From: Syntrophaceae bacterium UBA6252
GTDB taxonomy: Bacteria; Desulfobacterota; Syntrophia; Syntrophales; UBA6807
Direction of reading: 5' to 3'
Length of the DNA stretch: 52,603 nucleotides
Assembly: GCA_002441265.1 (NCBI GenBank)
Contig: DJVQ01000009.1
Coordinates: 11,385-63,987 of the forward strand
Shown here: positions 32,701-40,976 of the stretch, one piece after another
How positions within the stretch are numbered: the stretch's first letter is position 1
Layout of the letters: the number at the start of each line of letters is the position of its first letter
Notes under the pieces: model-generated
Database searches by the model: none
What the model was told of the DNA's origin: nothing
The model's input: the letters and a program-made list of their open reading frames with translations, nothing else
Translations under genes and position numbers: made by a program

Positions 32701-34686
32701 CTAATAAGAGAGCTTGACCCCCCCGTACGCCGAAATCCCGGGAGTCCCGTACCCGTTTGCTTCCTCGTAATCCGCATCGAACAGGTTCTCGATCCTCCCG
32801 AAGATTTGAACGTTTCCGGTGATCCGGTACGACGCGGCGAGATCGACCCGCACATAGTCGTCCAGTTCCACCCGCCTGGAGGGCCATGTGGAGAAATCCA
32901 TGTCGTCCCTCTTGCCTACGTAGAGTACGCCAAGGTTCACGTTCCCTTTTTCGAGGAAACGATAGTTCGAATCGAACCGGAACTTGTTCCTCGGTCTCCG
33001 GATGAGTCTCTCGCCCGTCGTCTTGTCTTCCGTATCCGTGTAGGTATAGCCGACCCGGACGGTCAGGCCGTCCAGGGGTCGCAGGGACGCGAACAGCTCG
33101 ACGCCGCCGGTCGATGCTTCCGCCACGTTCTCGTATTTCGACGTGCCGCTGTCGAAATCGATCAGGTTTTCAAATTCGTTTCGGAAATACGTGACACCCA
33201 GGGTCAGCTGCTCGTCCAGGAAGGACTGCTCCACGCCGACATCCCATCCCTTGCTTTCCTCCGGATTCAGATTCTCGTCGCCGTAATCCGAATAGAGCTG
33301 GTACAGCGTGGGGGCCTTGAAGCCGGTCCCGTACGTCGCCTTGACCTTGGTGCCGGTCCGCCGGATCAGATAAGCGGACGCGATGCGCCAGGTTTTCTCC
33401 GTTCCGAACCGGTCGTGGTCGTCCAAGCGGGCGCCCAGGGTGGTGAACCAGGAGTCCCATAAACGGATCCGGTCCTGCAGGTAATAACCGGTCGTACGGG
33501 CGGTCTGCTTTTCGAAGGGGCTTGAATAGGGACCCCAGGCGCTTTCCGAATAGTATTCGGATTTGCCCTCTTCTTCTTCGTGTTCGACGCCGAGGGTCAG
33601 AATGTTGGTCCGGTGCAGGTACAGGTTGTGCTGCCAGTCGAACTTGTATATCCGTCCCTCATAGGAACTCCGGTCCATGTCGTCGGGGTGGTCCGCGTCT
33701 TTGTCGTTGCGGTACTTCCTGTCATGATCGCTCAGGGAGAAGCCGAGTTTCTGTTCCCACAGATCGTCGAACAGGGAAAGCCGCGCCTGGCTCCGGAAAA
33801 ACAGTTGTTTCGTCTCCTCGGTGTTGTTCGGATCGTCGCCGCCGGCGCCTCCGGAGTTGTCGAGATCGGCCTCGGCGTCGATGTACCTCAGGATGAAATC
33901 GACATCGAGGCATTCCGCCGGCGTCACGCCCAGCCTCGCGGAAACGGACGTGTTTTCACCGCCGTCCTTCTCGGTGTTGCCGTCATTTTCGCTGGCGGCG
34001 GAGAACCCGTCGGTGTCCCAGCGCAACAGGCCCAGGGAGTAATTGATCCAATGGCTGCCCCCGGAGATTCCAGCTTTTTCCGTGAAGGTTTTGAAGGACC
34101 CCCCTTCGGCGGACACGAAGCCGCCCGGCTTGCCCTTCCCCCGCTTTGTGATGATGTTGATGACGCCGCCCATCGCATCGGATCCGTAGAGGGTGCTTTG
34201 CGGCCCGCGAAGGATCTCGATGCGCTCGATGTTGTCCGTGGTCAGGTTCGCGAAATCATAACTGCGGCCCGGGTCCATGGGATCGTTCATCTCCACGCCG
34301 TCCATCAGGACCAGGGTGTGCTCCGATTTCGCTCCCCGGATGAACACGGAGGTCGTCCTTCCGGGACCGCCCGACTGGACGACGTCCAGCGCGGGAACGT
34401 CCCGCAGGACCTCGAGAACCGTTGGCTTCTGACTTTCCTTGATCTGTCGTTCGGTGATGACGGTGATGGAACTTGCGACCTCTCTGGACGGCGTCTCCAT
34501 CCTGGTGGCGGTGACGACGACTTCCTCGAGCTTCGGCGTTTCCTCTTTTTCGGATGTCGCTGCCTCGACATCCTTCGTTCCGATGGATGGTCCGTTCCCG
34601 CCGGCGTTTTCGGAAACGGCGGGGGCGAGGTTCGGGGCGAGGGACAGAAGGATCGCCAGTACGGCCGCGATGACTTCCCTTTTCAT
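32701..34686 (-). CDS. btuB: TonB-dependent outer-membrane corrinoid receptor (BtuB-like)
   Basis: Outer-membrane TonB-dependent transporter of 661 aa. A signal peptide (about 1-23) precedes an extension and the TonB box-like EEVVVTATRMETPSRE. The plug domain includes RDVPALDVVQSGGPGRTTSVFIRG and IEILRGPQSTLYGSDAMGGVINI in parts. A ~22-strand barrel follows, ending in an aromatic Tyr. The ATG at 34686 has AAAGGAG at 9-base spacing. It is the first gene behind two cobalamin riboswitches. Confidence 0.93.
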   Translation of the reverse strand: MKREVIAAVLAILLSLAPNLAPAVSENAGGNGPSIGTKDVEAATSEKEETPKLEEVVVTATRMETPSREVASSITVITERQIKESQKPTVLEVLRDVPALDVVQSGGPGRTTSVFIRGAKSEHTLVLMDGVEMNDPMDPGRSYDFANLTTDNIERIEILRGPQSTLYGSDAMGGVINIITKRGKGKPGGFVSAEGGSFKTFTEKAGISGGSHWINYSLGLLRWDTDGFSAASENDGNTEKDGGENTSVSARLGVTPAECLDVDFILRYIDAEADLDNSGGAGGDDPNNTEETKQLFFRSQARLSLFDDLWEQKLGFSLSDHDRKYRNDKDADHPDDMDRSSYEGRIYKFDWQHNLYLHRTNILTLGVEHEEEEGKSEYYSESAWGPYSSPFEKQTARTTGYYLQDRIRLWDSWFTTLGARLDDHDRFGTEKTWRIASAYLIRRTGTKVKATYGTGFKAPTLYQLYSDYGDENLNPEESKGWDVGVEQSFLDEQLTLGVTYFRNEFENLIDFDSGTSKYENVAEASTGGVELFASLRPLDGLTVRVGYTYTDTEDKTTGERLIRRPRNKFRFDSNYRFLEKGNVNLGVLYVGKRDDMDFSTWPSRRVELDDYVRVDLAASYRITGNVQIFGRIENLFDADYEEANGYGTPGISAYGGVKLSY

Positions 34687-34732
34687 CTTTTCGTTCTCCT
34701 TTCTCCTCCCTAGAGGATTCGTGGATTTCACG

Positions 34733-34876
34733 CTCCGGGTTCAGGTCTCCTGGCTCTCGTTCATCCTACTCGCCGCGCCTTCCCGTCCCTTGGGACAGTG
34801 ACATCCATGCGGCATTCGTCGCGATTACAGTCGCTGGGCGGCGGGAGCTTCGCACTCCCTTCCCTTGACCCGAAGC
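34733..34876 (-). ncRNA. cobalamin riboswitch 2 (btuB-proximal aptamer)
   Basis: Read on the minus strand, conserved aptamer blocks occur in order: GGGAGTGCGAAGCTCCCGC, CGACTGTAA, TGTCACTG, GGGAAGGC, GAGTAGG and GAGCCAGGAGACCTG. A P1 helix can form between CTTCGGGTC and GAACCCGGAG at the ends. It lies 47 bases before the btuB ATG. The following leader contains TCCTC-TAGG-GAGGA, which can fold back on a purine-rich tract, so translational control is possible. Confidence 0.9.
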
Positions 34877-34940
34877 TGCTCCTGATTGTATGGGGTTTTC
34901 CTTTCCCTCCTTCGACGACCTTTTTCCGACGGTCCGGGGC

Positions 34941-34976
34941 AAAAAAAACCCCGGACCCGATGCTGCGGGTCCGGGG
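34941..34976 (-). terminator. intrinsic terminator between the two riboswitches
   Basis: On the minus strand an 11-bp perfect GC stem (CCCCGGACCCG / CGGGTCCGGGG) with a 6-base loop is followed by eight Ts. It lies about 70 bases after aptamer 1 and 65 bases before aptamer 2, so it is the likely expression platform of aptamer 1. Confidence 0.9.
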
Positions 34977-35046
34977 ATACCGTTTTTTATCCTCGGTTGC
35001 GCCGGCCACGGCCCCCGTATCCGCGAGGGGCATGGTCCCGTCTTTC

Positions 35047-35194
35047 TGGAGCAGGTCTTCCGGCTTCCGGATCAGCCTACTTGCCGTGCCTTCCCATCCG
35101 TTCGGACAGTGGCTCGATTACGGCTTTCGTCCCCGGTTACGGCGGCGGGTCCGCGACGGAATTGCACCGTCTTCCCTATTAAGGTCTTCACTCC
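35047..35194 (-). ncRNA. cobalamin riboswitch 1 (distal aptamer)
   Basis: On the minus strand the cobalamin aptamer blocks appear in order: GGGAAGACGGTGCAATTCCG, GCGGACCCGCCGCCGTAA, GAGCCACTGTCC (B12 box), ATGGGAAGGC, AAGTAGG and GGAAGCCGGAAGACCTG. The ends GGAG and CTCC can pair as P1. It precedes a strong intrinsic terminator and then a second aptamer. The 650-bp region between btuB and the ABC-F gene is thus filled by riboswitch 2, terminator, riboswitch 1, repeat copy C and a promoter region. Confidence 0.92.
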
Positions 35195-35199
35195 AAGAA

Positions 35200-35257
35200 T
35201 GACGGCTTCGTAAAAAGTCCATAAGCTGCGTTGCCCGGACTCCTTACGAGTTCGTCA
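35200..35257. repeat. dispersed repeat copy C (short, internally deleted)
   Basis: A 58-bp element with the same inverted ends as copy B (TGACGGCTTCGTAAAAAGTCC and TTACGAGTTCGTCA in part) and only about 25 bases between. It sits immediately upstream of riboswitch 1. Confidence 0.75.
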
Positions 35258-35269
35258 ACAATCTGTTTT

Positions 35270-35298
35270 TGCGTAACATCAACGAAAAAAGAAGTCAA
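35270..35298 (-). promoter_or_regulatory. weak promoter candidate for the B12 regulon
   Basis: On the minus strand TTGACT (35293-35298), 17-base spacer, TACGCA (35270-35275). The -35 is good and the -10 poor. Transcription from here would read through repeat copy C and both riboswitches into btuB. Confidence 0.3.
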
Positions 35299-35336
35299 GG
35301 GCATTCCGCGCGGGCACGATTTCCGGTACCGGCTGC

Positions 35337-37298
35337 CTATCGGAAGTCCCCCGCGATCCCGTCGATCTCCTCCTCGGCGGCGGCCCATCGCCGGTACAGC
35401 GCTTCCAGCCGGCTGGCGACGGCATGATACTCCTTGTGCAGATCCTGGATCGCCCGGCCGTCCCGCGACGAGCCGCCTTCCGCAAGGATTTTCTCCATTT
35501 CCGCCTTGCGCTTTTCGTCTCTCCGGATCTCCTCCTCCACCTTCCGGAGGGATTCCCGCAGCGGTTTCAGCTTCCGGGAAAGGACCTGGCGCCGTTCCGC
35601 CTCCAGCCGCTTTCTTTCCCTCTCCCGGCCTGTGGGGGCGGCCGCCGGATCGCCCTTTTTCTCTCTTTCGACGGAACGGGCCGCCTCCCGTTTCCGTTCC
35701 AGGTATTCCTCCACCGTCTCCCGGAAATCCCGGACGGTGCCCTCCCCCACTTCCAGGACCCGGTCGATGAGGGGTCCGAGAAAGTCCCGGTCATGGGATA
35801 CGATGACGCATGCGCCGGGAAATTCGAGGAGCCGTTCCTGGAGGATCCCCTTGGAGGCGATGTCCAGGTGGTTCGTCGGTTCGTCGAGGATGAGAAGGTT
35901 GGCGGGCGTAAGAAGCATTTTCGCAAGGGCCAGCCGGCTTTTTTCGCCTCCCGACAGGACGGAGACGGTTTTCTGGACATCGTCGCCGGAGAAGAGGAAG
36001 GAGCCCAAAAGCGTGCGAAGCTCGGTCTGGGTGCGCGAGGGATCCGTTTCCAGGACCGTTTCGTAGACCGTTTTCGACAGGTCCAGGGATTCGGAGAGAT
36101 CCTGGGAATAGTAGGCGATCGCCGCCTGGTGTCCCGGGGTCCGAAGCCCCTCCTGGAAGGGCTCCCTTCCGGCGATGATCCGGGCGAGGGTGGACTTTCC
36201 GGAGCCGTTCACGCCCAGAAGCGCCACCCGGTCCGTCCTTCCGATCTGAAGGGACAGGCCGGAGAATACCGGGAGCGTTCCGTAGGATTTCCCGATTCCC
36301 GAGAGTTCCATGACGATTTTTCCCGCCCTCGGGGCGTCGGGAAACCGGAAGGCGATGGTGCGGTCCTTTTTCCCCGTTTCGACGAGATCCATTTTTTCCA
36401 GCACCCGGATCCGGCTCTGGACCTGCTTCGCCTTGGTGTTCTTGTACCGGAACCGTTCGATGAAACGGAGGCTTTCCTCGATGAAGGCCTCCTGCTTTTC
36501 CCGGGCCGCCTCCCGCTGCCTGGCCCGGAGGACCCTCTGTTCCAGGAAGCTGGAGTAATTTCCCGTGTAGACCGAAGCCTCCCCCAGGGAGATCTCCACG
36601 ACCCGTTCCACCAGATTGTCCAGGAAGCGGCTGTCGTGGGACACGAGGATCATGGCGCCTTCGTAGGACTTGAGGTAGGTTTCCAGCCATTCGAGGGAAT
36701 CCATGTCCAGGTGGTTCGTCGGCTCGTCGAGAAGGAGGACGGTCGGTTCCCGGAGGAGGAGTTTGGCCAGTTCGATCCGCATCTGCCAGCCGCCGCTGAA
36801 TTCCTCCGCCATCCGGTGAAAATCGGTTTCCCTGAAGCCCAGACCGGAAAGAATCTGCCGGATTCGCGTTTCCAGGCTGTAGGCGTCCCGGTGCTCGAGA
36901 ATTCCCTGGATATTCCCCAGTTCCCGGAGCTTCCGCGCGACCGCGTCGTGATCCGGCCCGAGGGTTTCGCTCAGGGCCGCGATCTCCCGGCCGAGAAGGG
37001 CCCCCCGGTCCTGAAGGGCCTCCAGATCGGAGAAGACGGAGGCGGTTTCCTCGAGAAGCGTCCGCCCCCGGTGATAGACCCCGTCCTGGGGAAGGTATCC
37101 CGTGGATTCCGACCGGGAGAGGACCACCCTTCCCGAATCGGCTTCCACCAGACCGGCGATGATTTTCATCATCGTAGACTTTCCCGCGCCGTTGGGTCCC
37201 ACCATGGCGATCCGTTCCCGGTCGCCGAGGCGGAGGGAAACGTCATGGAACAGGATCTTCCCGAAGTACTGCTTGGAGAGGGCTTCGAGCTGAATCAA
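35337..37298 (-). CDS. ABC-F family ATPase (Uup/YdiF-like)
   Basis: Soluble, ribosome-associated type ABC-F protein of 653 aa. Two nucleotide-binding domains are complete: GPNGAGKST / FSGGWQMR / LLLDEPTNHLD and GVNGSGKST / LSGGEKSR / LILDEPTNHLD. The Arg/Lys-rich interdomain linker lies near residues 245-300, and a charged C-terminal coiled coil (about 540-640) resembles Uup. No membrane segments. The inferred TTG start at 37298 overlaps the terC stop (TTGA), implying coupling. Translation-factor function is family knowledge; antibiotic protection cannot be claimed. Confidence 0.9.
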   Translation of the reverse strand: MIQLEALSKQYFGKILFHDVSLRLGDRERIAMVGPNGAGKSTMMKIIAGLVEADSGRVVLSRSESTGYLPQDGVYHRGRTLLEETASVFSDLEALQDRGALLGREIAALSETLGPDHDAVARKLRELGNIQGILEHRDAYSLETRIRQILSGLGFRETDFHRMAEEFSGGWQMRIELAKLLLREPTVLLLDEPTNHLDMDSLEWLETYLKSYEGAMILVSHDSRFLDNLVERVVEISLGEASVYTGNYSSFLEQRVLRARQREAAREKQEAFIEESLRFIERFRYKNTKAKQVQSRIRVLEKMDLVETGKKDRTIAFRFPDAPRAGKIVMELSGIGKSYGTLPVFSGLSLQIGRTDRVALLGVNGSGKSTLARIIAGREPFQEGLRTPGHQAAIAYYSQDLSESLDLSKTVYETVLETDPSRTQTELRTLLGSFLFSGDDVQKTVSVLSGGEKSRLALAKMLLTPANLLILDEPTNHLDIASKGILQERLLEFPGACVIVSHDRDFLGPLIDRVLEVGEGTVRDFRETVEEYLERKREAARSVEREKKGDPAAAPTGRERERKRLEAERRQVLSRKLKPLRESLRKVEEEIRRDEKRKAEMEKILAEGGSSRDGRAIQDLHKEYHAVASRLEALYRRWAAAEEEIDGIAGDFR

Positions 37299-38275
37299 GG
37301 ATCTTCCCCCGTTCCTCCCCCCTCTTTTTTCGGATCCCCCGGTTCGATGACCATGTCCACCCGGTGGGGAATGAGCACCGACGCCAGGATGGAAAGGGCG
37401 AGGGCGCACACGATCACAAGGAGGGAGGTGGTGACGGGGATGGGATAGAGGTCGGAGAGGAGCATCTTGAGTCCGATATAGGCGAGGATGAACGCGAGGC
37501 CGTAGCGGATGAACCGGAAGAGGCGCATGACCCCGGCAAGGGCGAAGTAGAAGGAACGAAGCCCCAGGATGGCGAAGATGTTCGACGTGTACACGATGAA
37601 GGGATCCGTGGTGATGGCCAGGATCGCCGGGACGGAGTCCAGGGCGAAAACGATGTCCGAGGTTTCCACGACGAAAAGGACGGCGAGGAGGGGCGTGGCG
37701 AGGAGTTTTCCCTCTCTGCGGATCGTGAACTGTCCCCCCTCGTAGCCCGGCGACAGGGGAATGAACTTCCGGAAGAGACGGAACACGGGATTCCGGTCCG
37801 GGTGCATGGATTCGTCCTTCTTGCTGAAACCGATCTTGATTCCGGAAAAAACGAGGAAGGCGCCGAAAAGATAGATCACCCAGTGGAACAGGTGGAGAAG
37901 GGCGATCCCCGCGGCGATGAAAAGACCCCTCATGACGATGGCGCCGAGGATCCCCCAGAAGAGCACCCGGTGTTCGTGTTCGGGTGGGACCTCGAAGAAG
38001 GAAAAGATGAGCAGGAACACGAACAGGTTGTCGATGCTGAGGGACAGCTCGATCAGGTATCCCGTGAAGAACTGGAGGGCCTTTTCCGTTCCCCGGGCAT
38101 GGAGAACGCCCAGGTTGAACAGGAACGCCAGGGAGACCCACACGAGGGACCACAGGAGGGCCTCCCGGAGGGAGGGGACGTGGGCGCGGCGGTGGACGAC
38201 CCGGAGATCGAAGTAGAGAAGCCCCGCTACGGCGGCAAGAAAAAGACCCCACAGCAGGGTCTCGTTACCGGACAT
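37295..38275 (-). CDS. TerC/Alx-family membrane protein
   Basis: Integral membrane protein of 326 aa with about eight or nine helices and the family motifs ELSLSIDNLFVFLLIFSFF and FVVETSDIVFALDSVPAILA, whose acidic residues are thought to carry metal. Alx-type members export Mn(II). The upstream 82 bp is too short and unlike a yybP-ykoY Mn riboswitch. It is co-directional with GAPDH upstream and ABC-F downstream. Confidence 0.9.
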   Translation of the reverse strand: MSGNETLLWGLFLAAVAGLLYFDLRVVHRRAHVPSLREALLWSLVWVSLAFLFNLGVLHARGTEKALQFFTGYLIELSLSIDNLFVFLLIFSFFEVPPEHEHRVLFWGILGAIVMRGLFIAAGIALLHLFHWVIYLFGAFLVFSGIKIGFSKKDESMHPDRNPVFRLFRKFIPLSPGYEGGQFTIRREGKLLATPLLAVLFVVETSDIVFALDSVPAILAITTDPFIVYTSNIFAILGLRSFYFALAGVMRLFRFIRYGLAFILAYIGLKMLLSDLYPIPVTTSLLVIVCALALSILASVLIPHRVDMVIEPGDPKKEGGGTGEDP

Positions 38276-38357
38276 GGGCTGGCGTTTCCTTCCGGAGTGA
38301 AATTTTCAGAGCCCTTTACCTTTTTTCCGCCGGGAAGGCAAGAAGGGCGTTTTCCGT

Positions 38358-39368
38358 TCACCATCCCTTCGATGCCAGGAGATGCGCCAGATCGGCCACC
38401 CTGCAGGAGTACCCCCACTCGTTGTCGTACCATGCCACGACCTTGGCCATGTCGTTCCGGAGGACCGTGGTGAATCCCATGTCCACGATGGACGAAAAGG
38501 GATTTCCCCGGAAATCGGATGAAACCAGGGGCCTTTCCTCGCAGGCCATGATTCCCTTGAGCCGTTCCCGGGAGGCCTCCCGGAGAACCTCGCGCAATGC
38601 CTCCGTCGACGTCTTCTGTCTCAGTTCGGCCACGAAATCCACGATGGAAACCGTCGGCGTGGGAACCCGGAGGGAATAGCCGTCGAACCGGCCTTCCAAC
38701 TCGGGGATGACCAGGGCCACGGCGCGGGCCGCGCCTGTCGTCGTGGGGATGATGTTCTGTCCCGCCGCCCGGGCGCGGCGGAGGTCCTTGTGGGGGAGGT
38801 CCAGGATCCGCTGATCGTTCGTATAGGAATGTACGGTCGTCATCATTCCCTTTTCGATGCCGAAGGCCTGATGAACGGCCAGGGCGGGAGGGGCGAGGCA
38901 GTTGGTCGTGCAGGAGGCGTTGGACAGAACATGGTGCTTCGACGGGTCGTAGACGCCGTCGTTCACGCCCATGACCACGGTGAGGTCCACCTTGTCCGCC
39001 GGCGCGGTGATGATGACCTTCTTCGCCCCCCCTTCGATGTGAACGGCCGCCTTGTCCCCGGTACGGAAAATTCCCGTGCTCTCGACGACGATGTCCACCC
39101 CGGCGTCGCCCCAGGGGATGAGGGCCGGGTCGCGGAAGGAGAAATTCCGGATGGGGGCTCCGTTGACGAGAAACCCTTCCCCGGAGACCTCGACCGTTCC
39201 CTGGAATTGCCCGTAGTTCGTATCGAACTGGAGAAGATGGGCGTTCGTTCCCACGTCGAAAAGGTCGTTCACGGCCGCCACCGTGAGGGATCCGCGGTAT
39301 CGCTCGACGACCGCCTTGAGGACCTGGCGTCCGATTCTTCCGAAGCCGTTGATCCCGATGCGTGCCAT
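38358..39368 (-). CDS. gap: glyceraldehyde-3-phosphate dehydrogenase
   Basis: Glycolytic/gluconeogenic enzyme that interconverts glyceraldehyde-3-phosphate and 1,3-bisphosphoglycerate. It is 336 aa. The NAD-binding GINGFGRIGR opens the protein, the catalytic Cys153 lies in SNASCTTNCLAP and His180 in TTVHSYTNDQ. Asp35 in NDLFD suggests NAD rather than NADP. AAGGAG precedes the ATG. No pgk or tpi gene is adjacent. Confidence 0.97.
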   Translation of the reverse strand: MARIGINGFGRIGRQVLKAVVERYRGSLTVAAVNDLFDVGTNAHLLQFDTNYGQFQGTVEVSGEGFLVNGAPIRNFSFRDPALIPWGDAGVDIVVESTGIFRTGDKAAVHIEGGAKKVIITAPADKVDLTVVMGVNDGVYDPSKHHVLSNASCTTNCLAPPALAVHQAFGIEKGMMTTVHSYTNDQRILDLPHKDLRRARAAGQNIIPTTTGAARAVALVIPELEGRFDGYSLRVPTPTVSIVDFVAELRQKTSTEALREVLREASRERLKGIMACEERPLVSSDFRGNPFSSIVDMGFTTVLRNDMAKVVAWYDNEWGYSCRVADLAHLLASKGW

Positions 39369-39390
39369 GGGAATTCTCCTTTTTCAGTTT

Positions 39391-39437
39391 TGACGCACTC
39401 GTGAAAAGTCCGAAAAATGCTTTTTCCGAAGCCGTCA
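39391..39437. repeat. dispersed repeat copy D (minimal)
   Basis: A 47-bp copy consisting of little more than the two inverted ends: TGACGCACTCGTGAAAAGTCC and, on the other side, TTTTTCCGAAGCCGTCA. Read on the minus strand its terminal TGA is the stop codon of the GAF gene. It lies between gap and the GAF gene. Confidence 0.7.
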
Positions 39438-40013
39438 GTTGTCGTCGATCCGGTCCCTGTGCCGTGCCATCAGATCGATCCGGAGCTTCAGGGCCTCGTG
39501 AAGCCGCGCATGGTCGATGGCGATGGCGCCGAGGTCCGCCACGGCCTCGAGGAAACGGATTTCGTCGTCCGGAAATTCATGGACTTCGCCGGTGTATGCG
39601 CGAAGAACGCCGACGGCCTTTCCCTCCGCCGTGAGGGGGAGGGCCAGAACGGACAGGATCCCCTCTTCCGAGGCCTTTCCGGGGTACTGGAAGCCGGTGT
39701 CCTTCCGGACGTCCCGGATCCAGACCTTTCTTCCCTGAAGAACCTCCCGGTCGATCCCGCTCTCCTCCAGGAGAACGGGGCCTTTCCGGAGATATTCCTC
39801 CGACAGGCCCAGGCTTGCCGCAAGGTCGAGCTTGTCGCCCCGCTCGGTAAGGAGGCGGACGCTGCACGCCTTCACCCCCATGGTTTCGACGACGCACCTC
39901 GTGATCTCCTCGAGGACCTGCCGGGAGTCGAGGGAGGCGTTGATGGCCCGGGCCACGGCGTAAAGTGCCGAAAAATAATCCTTTTTACGAAACTGTTCCC
40001 GTTTTTCCGGCAT
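39435..40013 (-). CDS. GAF-domain protein
   Basis: A 192-aa cytosolic protein that is one GAF domain, from about residue 20 (ARAINASLDSRQVLEEI) to 175 (FLEAVADLGAIAIDHARL). No output domain (kinase, GGDEF, HTH) is attached. It may sense a small molecule or redox state for a partner protein. The stop TGA is shared with repeat copy D. The 126 bp upstream (40014-40139) contain only GC-rich short palindromes of unclear role. Confidence 0.85.
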   Translation of the reverse strand: MPEKREQFRKKDYFSALYAVARAINASLDSRQVLEEITRCVVETMGVKACSVRLLTERGDKLDLAASLGLSEEYLRKGPVLLEESGIDREVLQGRKVWIRDVRKDTGFQYPGKASEEGILSVLALPLTAEGKAVGVLRAYTGEVHEFPDDEIRFLEAVADLGAIAIDHARLHEALKLRIDLMARHRDRIDDN

Positions 40014-40139
40014 GTGTCCTCCCTTCCCCTTCGCGGCGTATTTCTCGTTATTTTCTTCCCCCGCGGGGGAGGAAATCCCCCGGCCGGGTCTTCCGCGGGT
40101 CCGGCCGGTCGCCTTCCTCCGTTCCCCGATCCGGCGGGG

Positions 40140-40679
40140 TCAATCCACCAGCATGAGGCAATAGATGTTCTGCGGCTCCGTCTTCTCCCGGAGGGTCTTG
40201 AGGAAAAACCCGTTGTTCCGGACGGTCTGGAACACGTCGATGCCGCAGGATTCCATGGACGGCCGGGTCCGGTCCGGGAACCTGCAGGGGAGATTTTCCT
40301 TGATGCCGCATTCCTTGCACAGCGTGCAGGGGCCGGCGATCATGAGGAAGGATTTGTAATAGCCGTCCTTGAAAAGCTCCCCTTCCAGCCCGATGAGGGT
40401 CTCGAAGTGCTTCATGTAGTTCCGTCCCCGTTCCTTCGCGGCCGGCTCCTCCCGGTGGAAGAGGATCGCCCGCCGGTAGGAGTCGAGGACCTCCCGCGTC
40501 TCCGCCGGCGTCGGCGTGTGGGGAGGGCAGGAATAGCGGTGCTTGTAAGGGCATCCGAAAAGGCACTTGAAACGGACCCAGGGGGCCGTGACCACCGATG
40601 CGGGGTCGATGATTTTTCCATGGACGTTCGGTTCCTGGCACACCTTGGCGATGTACGGTTCGAGATCGTGATGGGTCAT
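40140..40679 (-). CDS. DUF2284 cysteine-rich metal-binding protein
   Basis: A 179-aa protein with Cys-rich segments typical of DUF2284: KCLFGCPYKHRYSCPPHTP near residues 38-56 and PCTLCKECGIKENLPCRFP, then SMESCGIDV. It probably binds iron-sulfur clusters; common in anaerobes with corrinoid or radical chemistry, function unknown. ATG 40679 has AAGGA at 8-base spacing and is preferred to the longer reading from 40808, whose extra N-terminus is low-complexity. Confidence 0.82.
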   Translation of the reverse strand: MTHHDLEPYIAKVCQEPNVHGKIIDPASVVTAPWVRFKCLFGCPYKHRYSCPPHTPTPAETREVLDSYRRAILFHREEPAAKERGRNYMKHFETLIGLEGELFKDGYYKSFLMIAGPCTLCKECGIKENLPCRFPDRTRPSMESCGIDVFQTVRNNGFFLKTLREKTEPQNIYCLMLVD

Positions 40680-40976
40680 GTCCGGTTCCTTCCTGCGAGA
40701 ATTATTTTCCATACTGTAGGCGATAAAAGAAAATCCGTCAATGTCGGCGGCGTACGGCCGGTCCCGGGGTCCCTTTCCCGGTCCCGGCTGCCAACCGGAA
40801 GCCGCCAACCCTGAGAGTTCCCCGTTCAGAGGAAGAACAAATATACAATGATATCAGCTGAATATGTCGTGGCATCGAAATTGCCTTACAGGCGGTGGGG
40901 ACTCCTGAGCCGGCAGGGGACTTCCGGACGTTGCCGGAAAGGAAATTCCGTTCCCGAATTCAAGCGAGGTGAAGCC
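40680..40976. other. divergent intergenic region
   Basis: About 297 bp between the DUF2284 gene (minus) and the Kelch gene (plus). It must hold promoters for both. An AT-rich patch at 40837-40862 (AAATATACAATGATATCAG) could supply a -10 for the Kelch gene. No structured RNA or repeat was recognised. Confidence 0.4.

Noticed and set aside
34761..35033. A 90-aa minus-strand frame upstream of btuB
   Set aside because: It runs through the terminator and riboswitch 2; the DNA is better explained as structured RNA.
38276..38357. Possible yybP-ykoY manganese riboswitch before terC
   Set aside because: Only 82 bp separate terC from gap, and the conserved yybP-ykoY loops are not seen.
40014..40139. 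GC-rich palindromes (CCCCCGCGGGGG, CCGGCCGG pairs) downstream of the DUF2284 gene
   Set aside because: They could fold, but no T-run follows on the minus strand and pairings are ambiguous, so no terminator is called.
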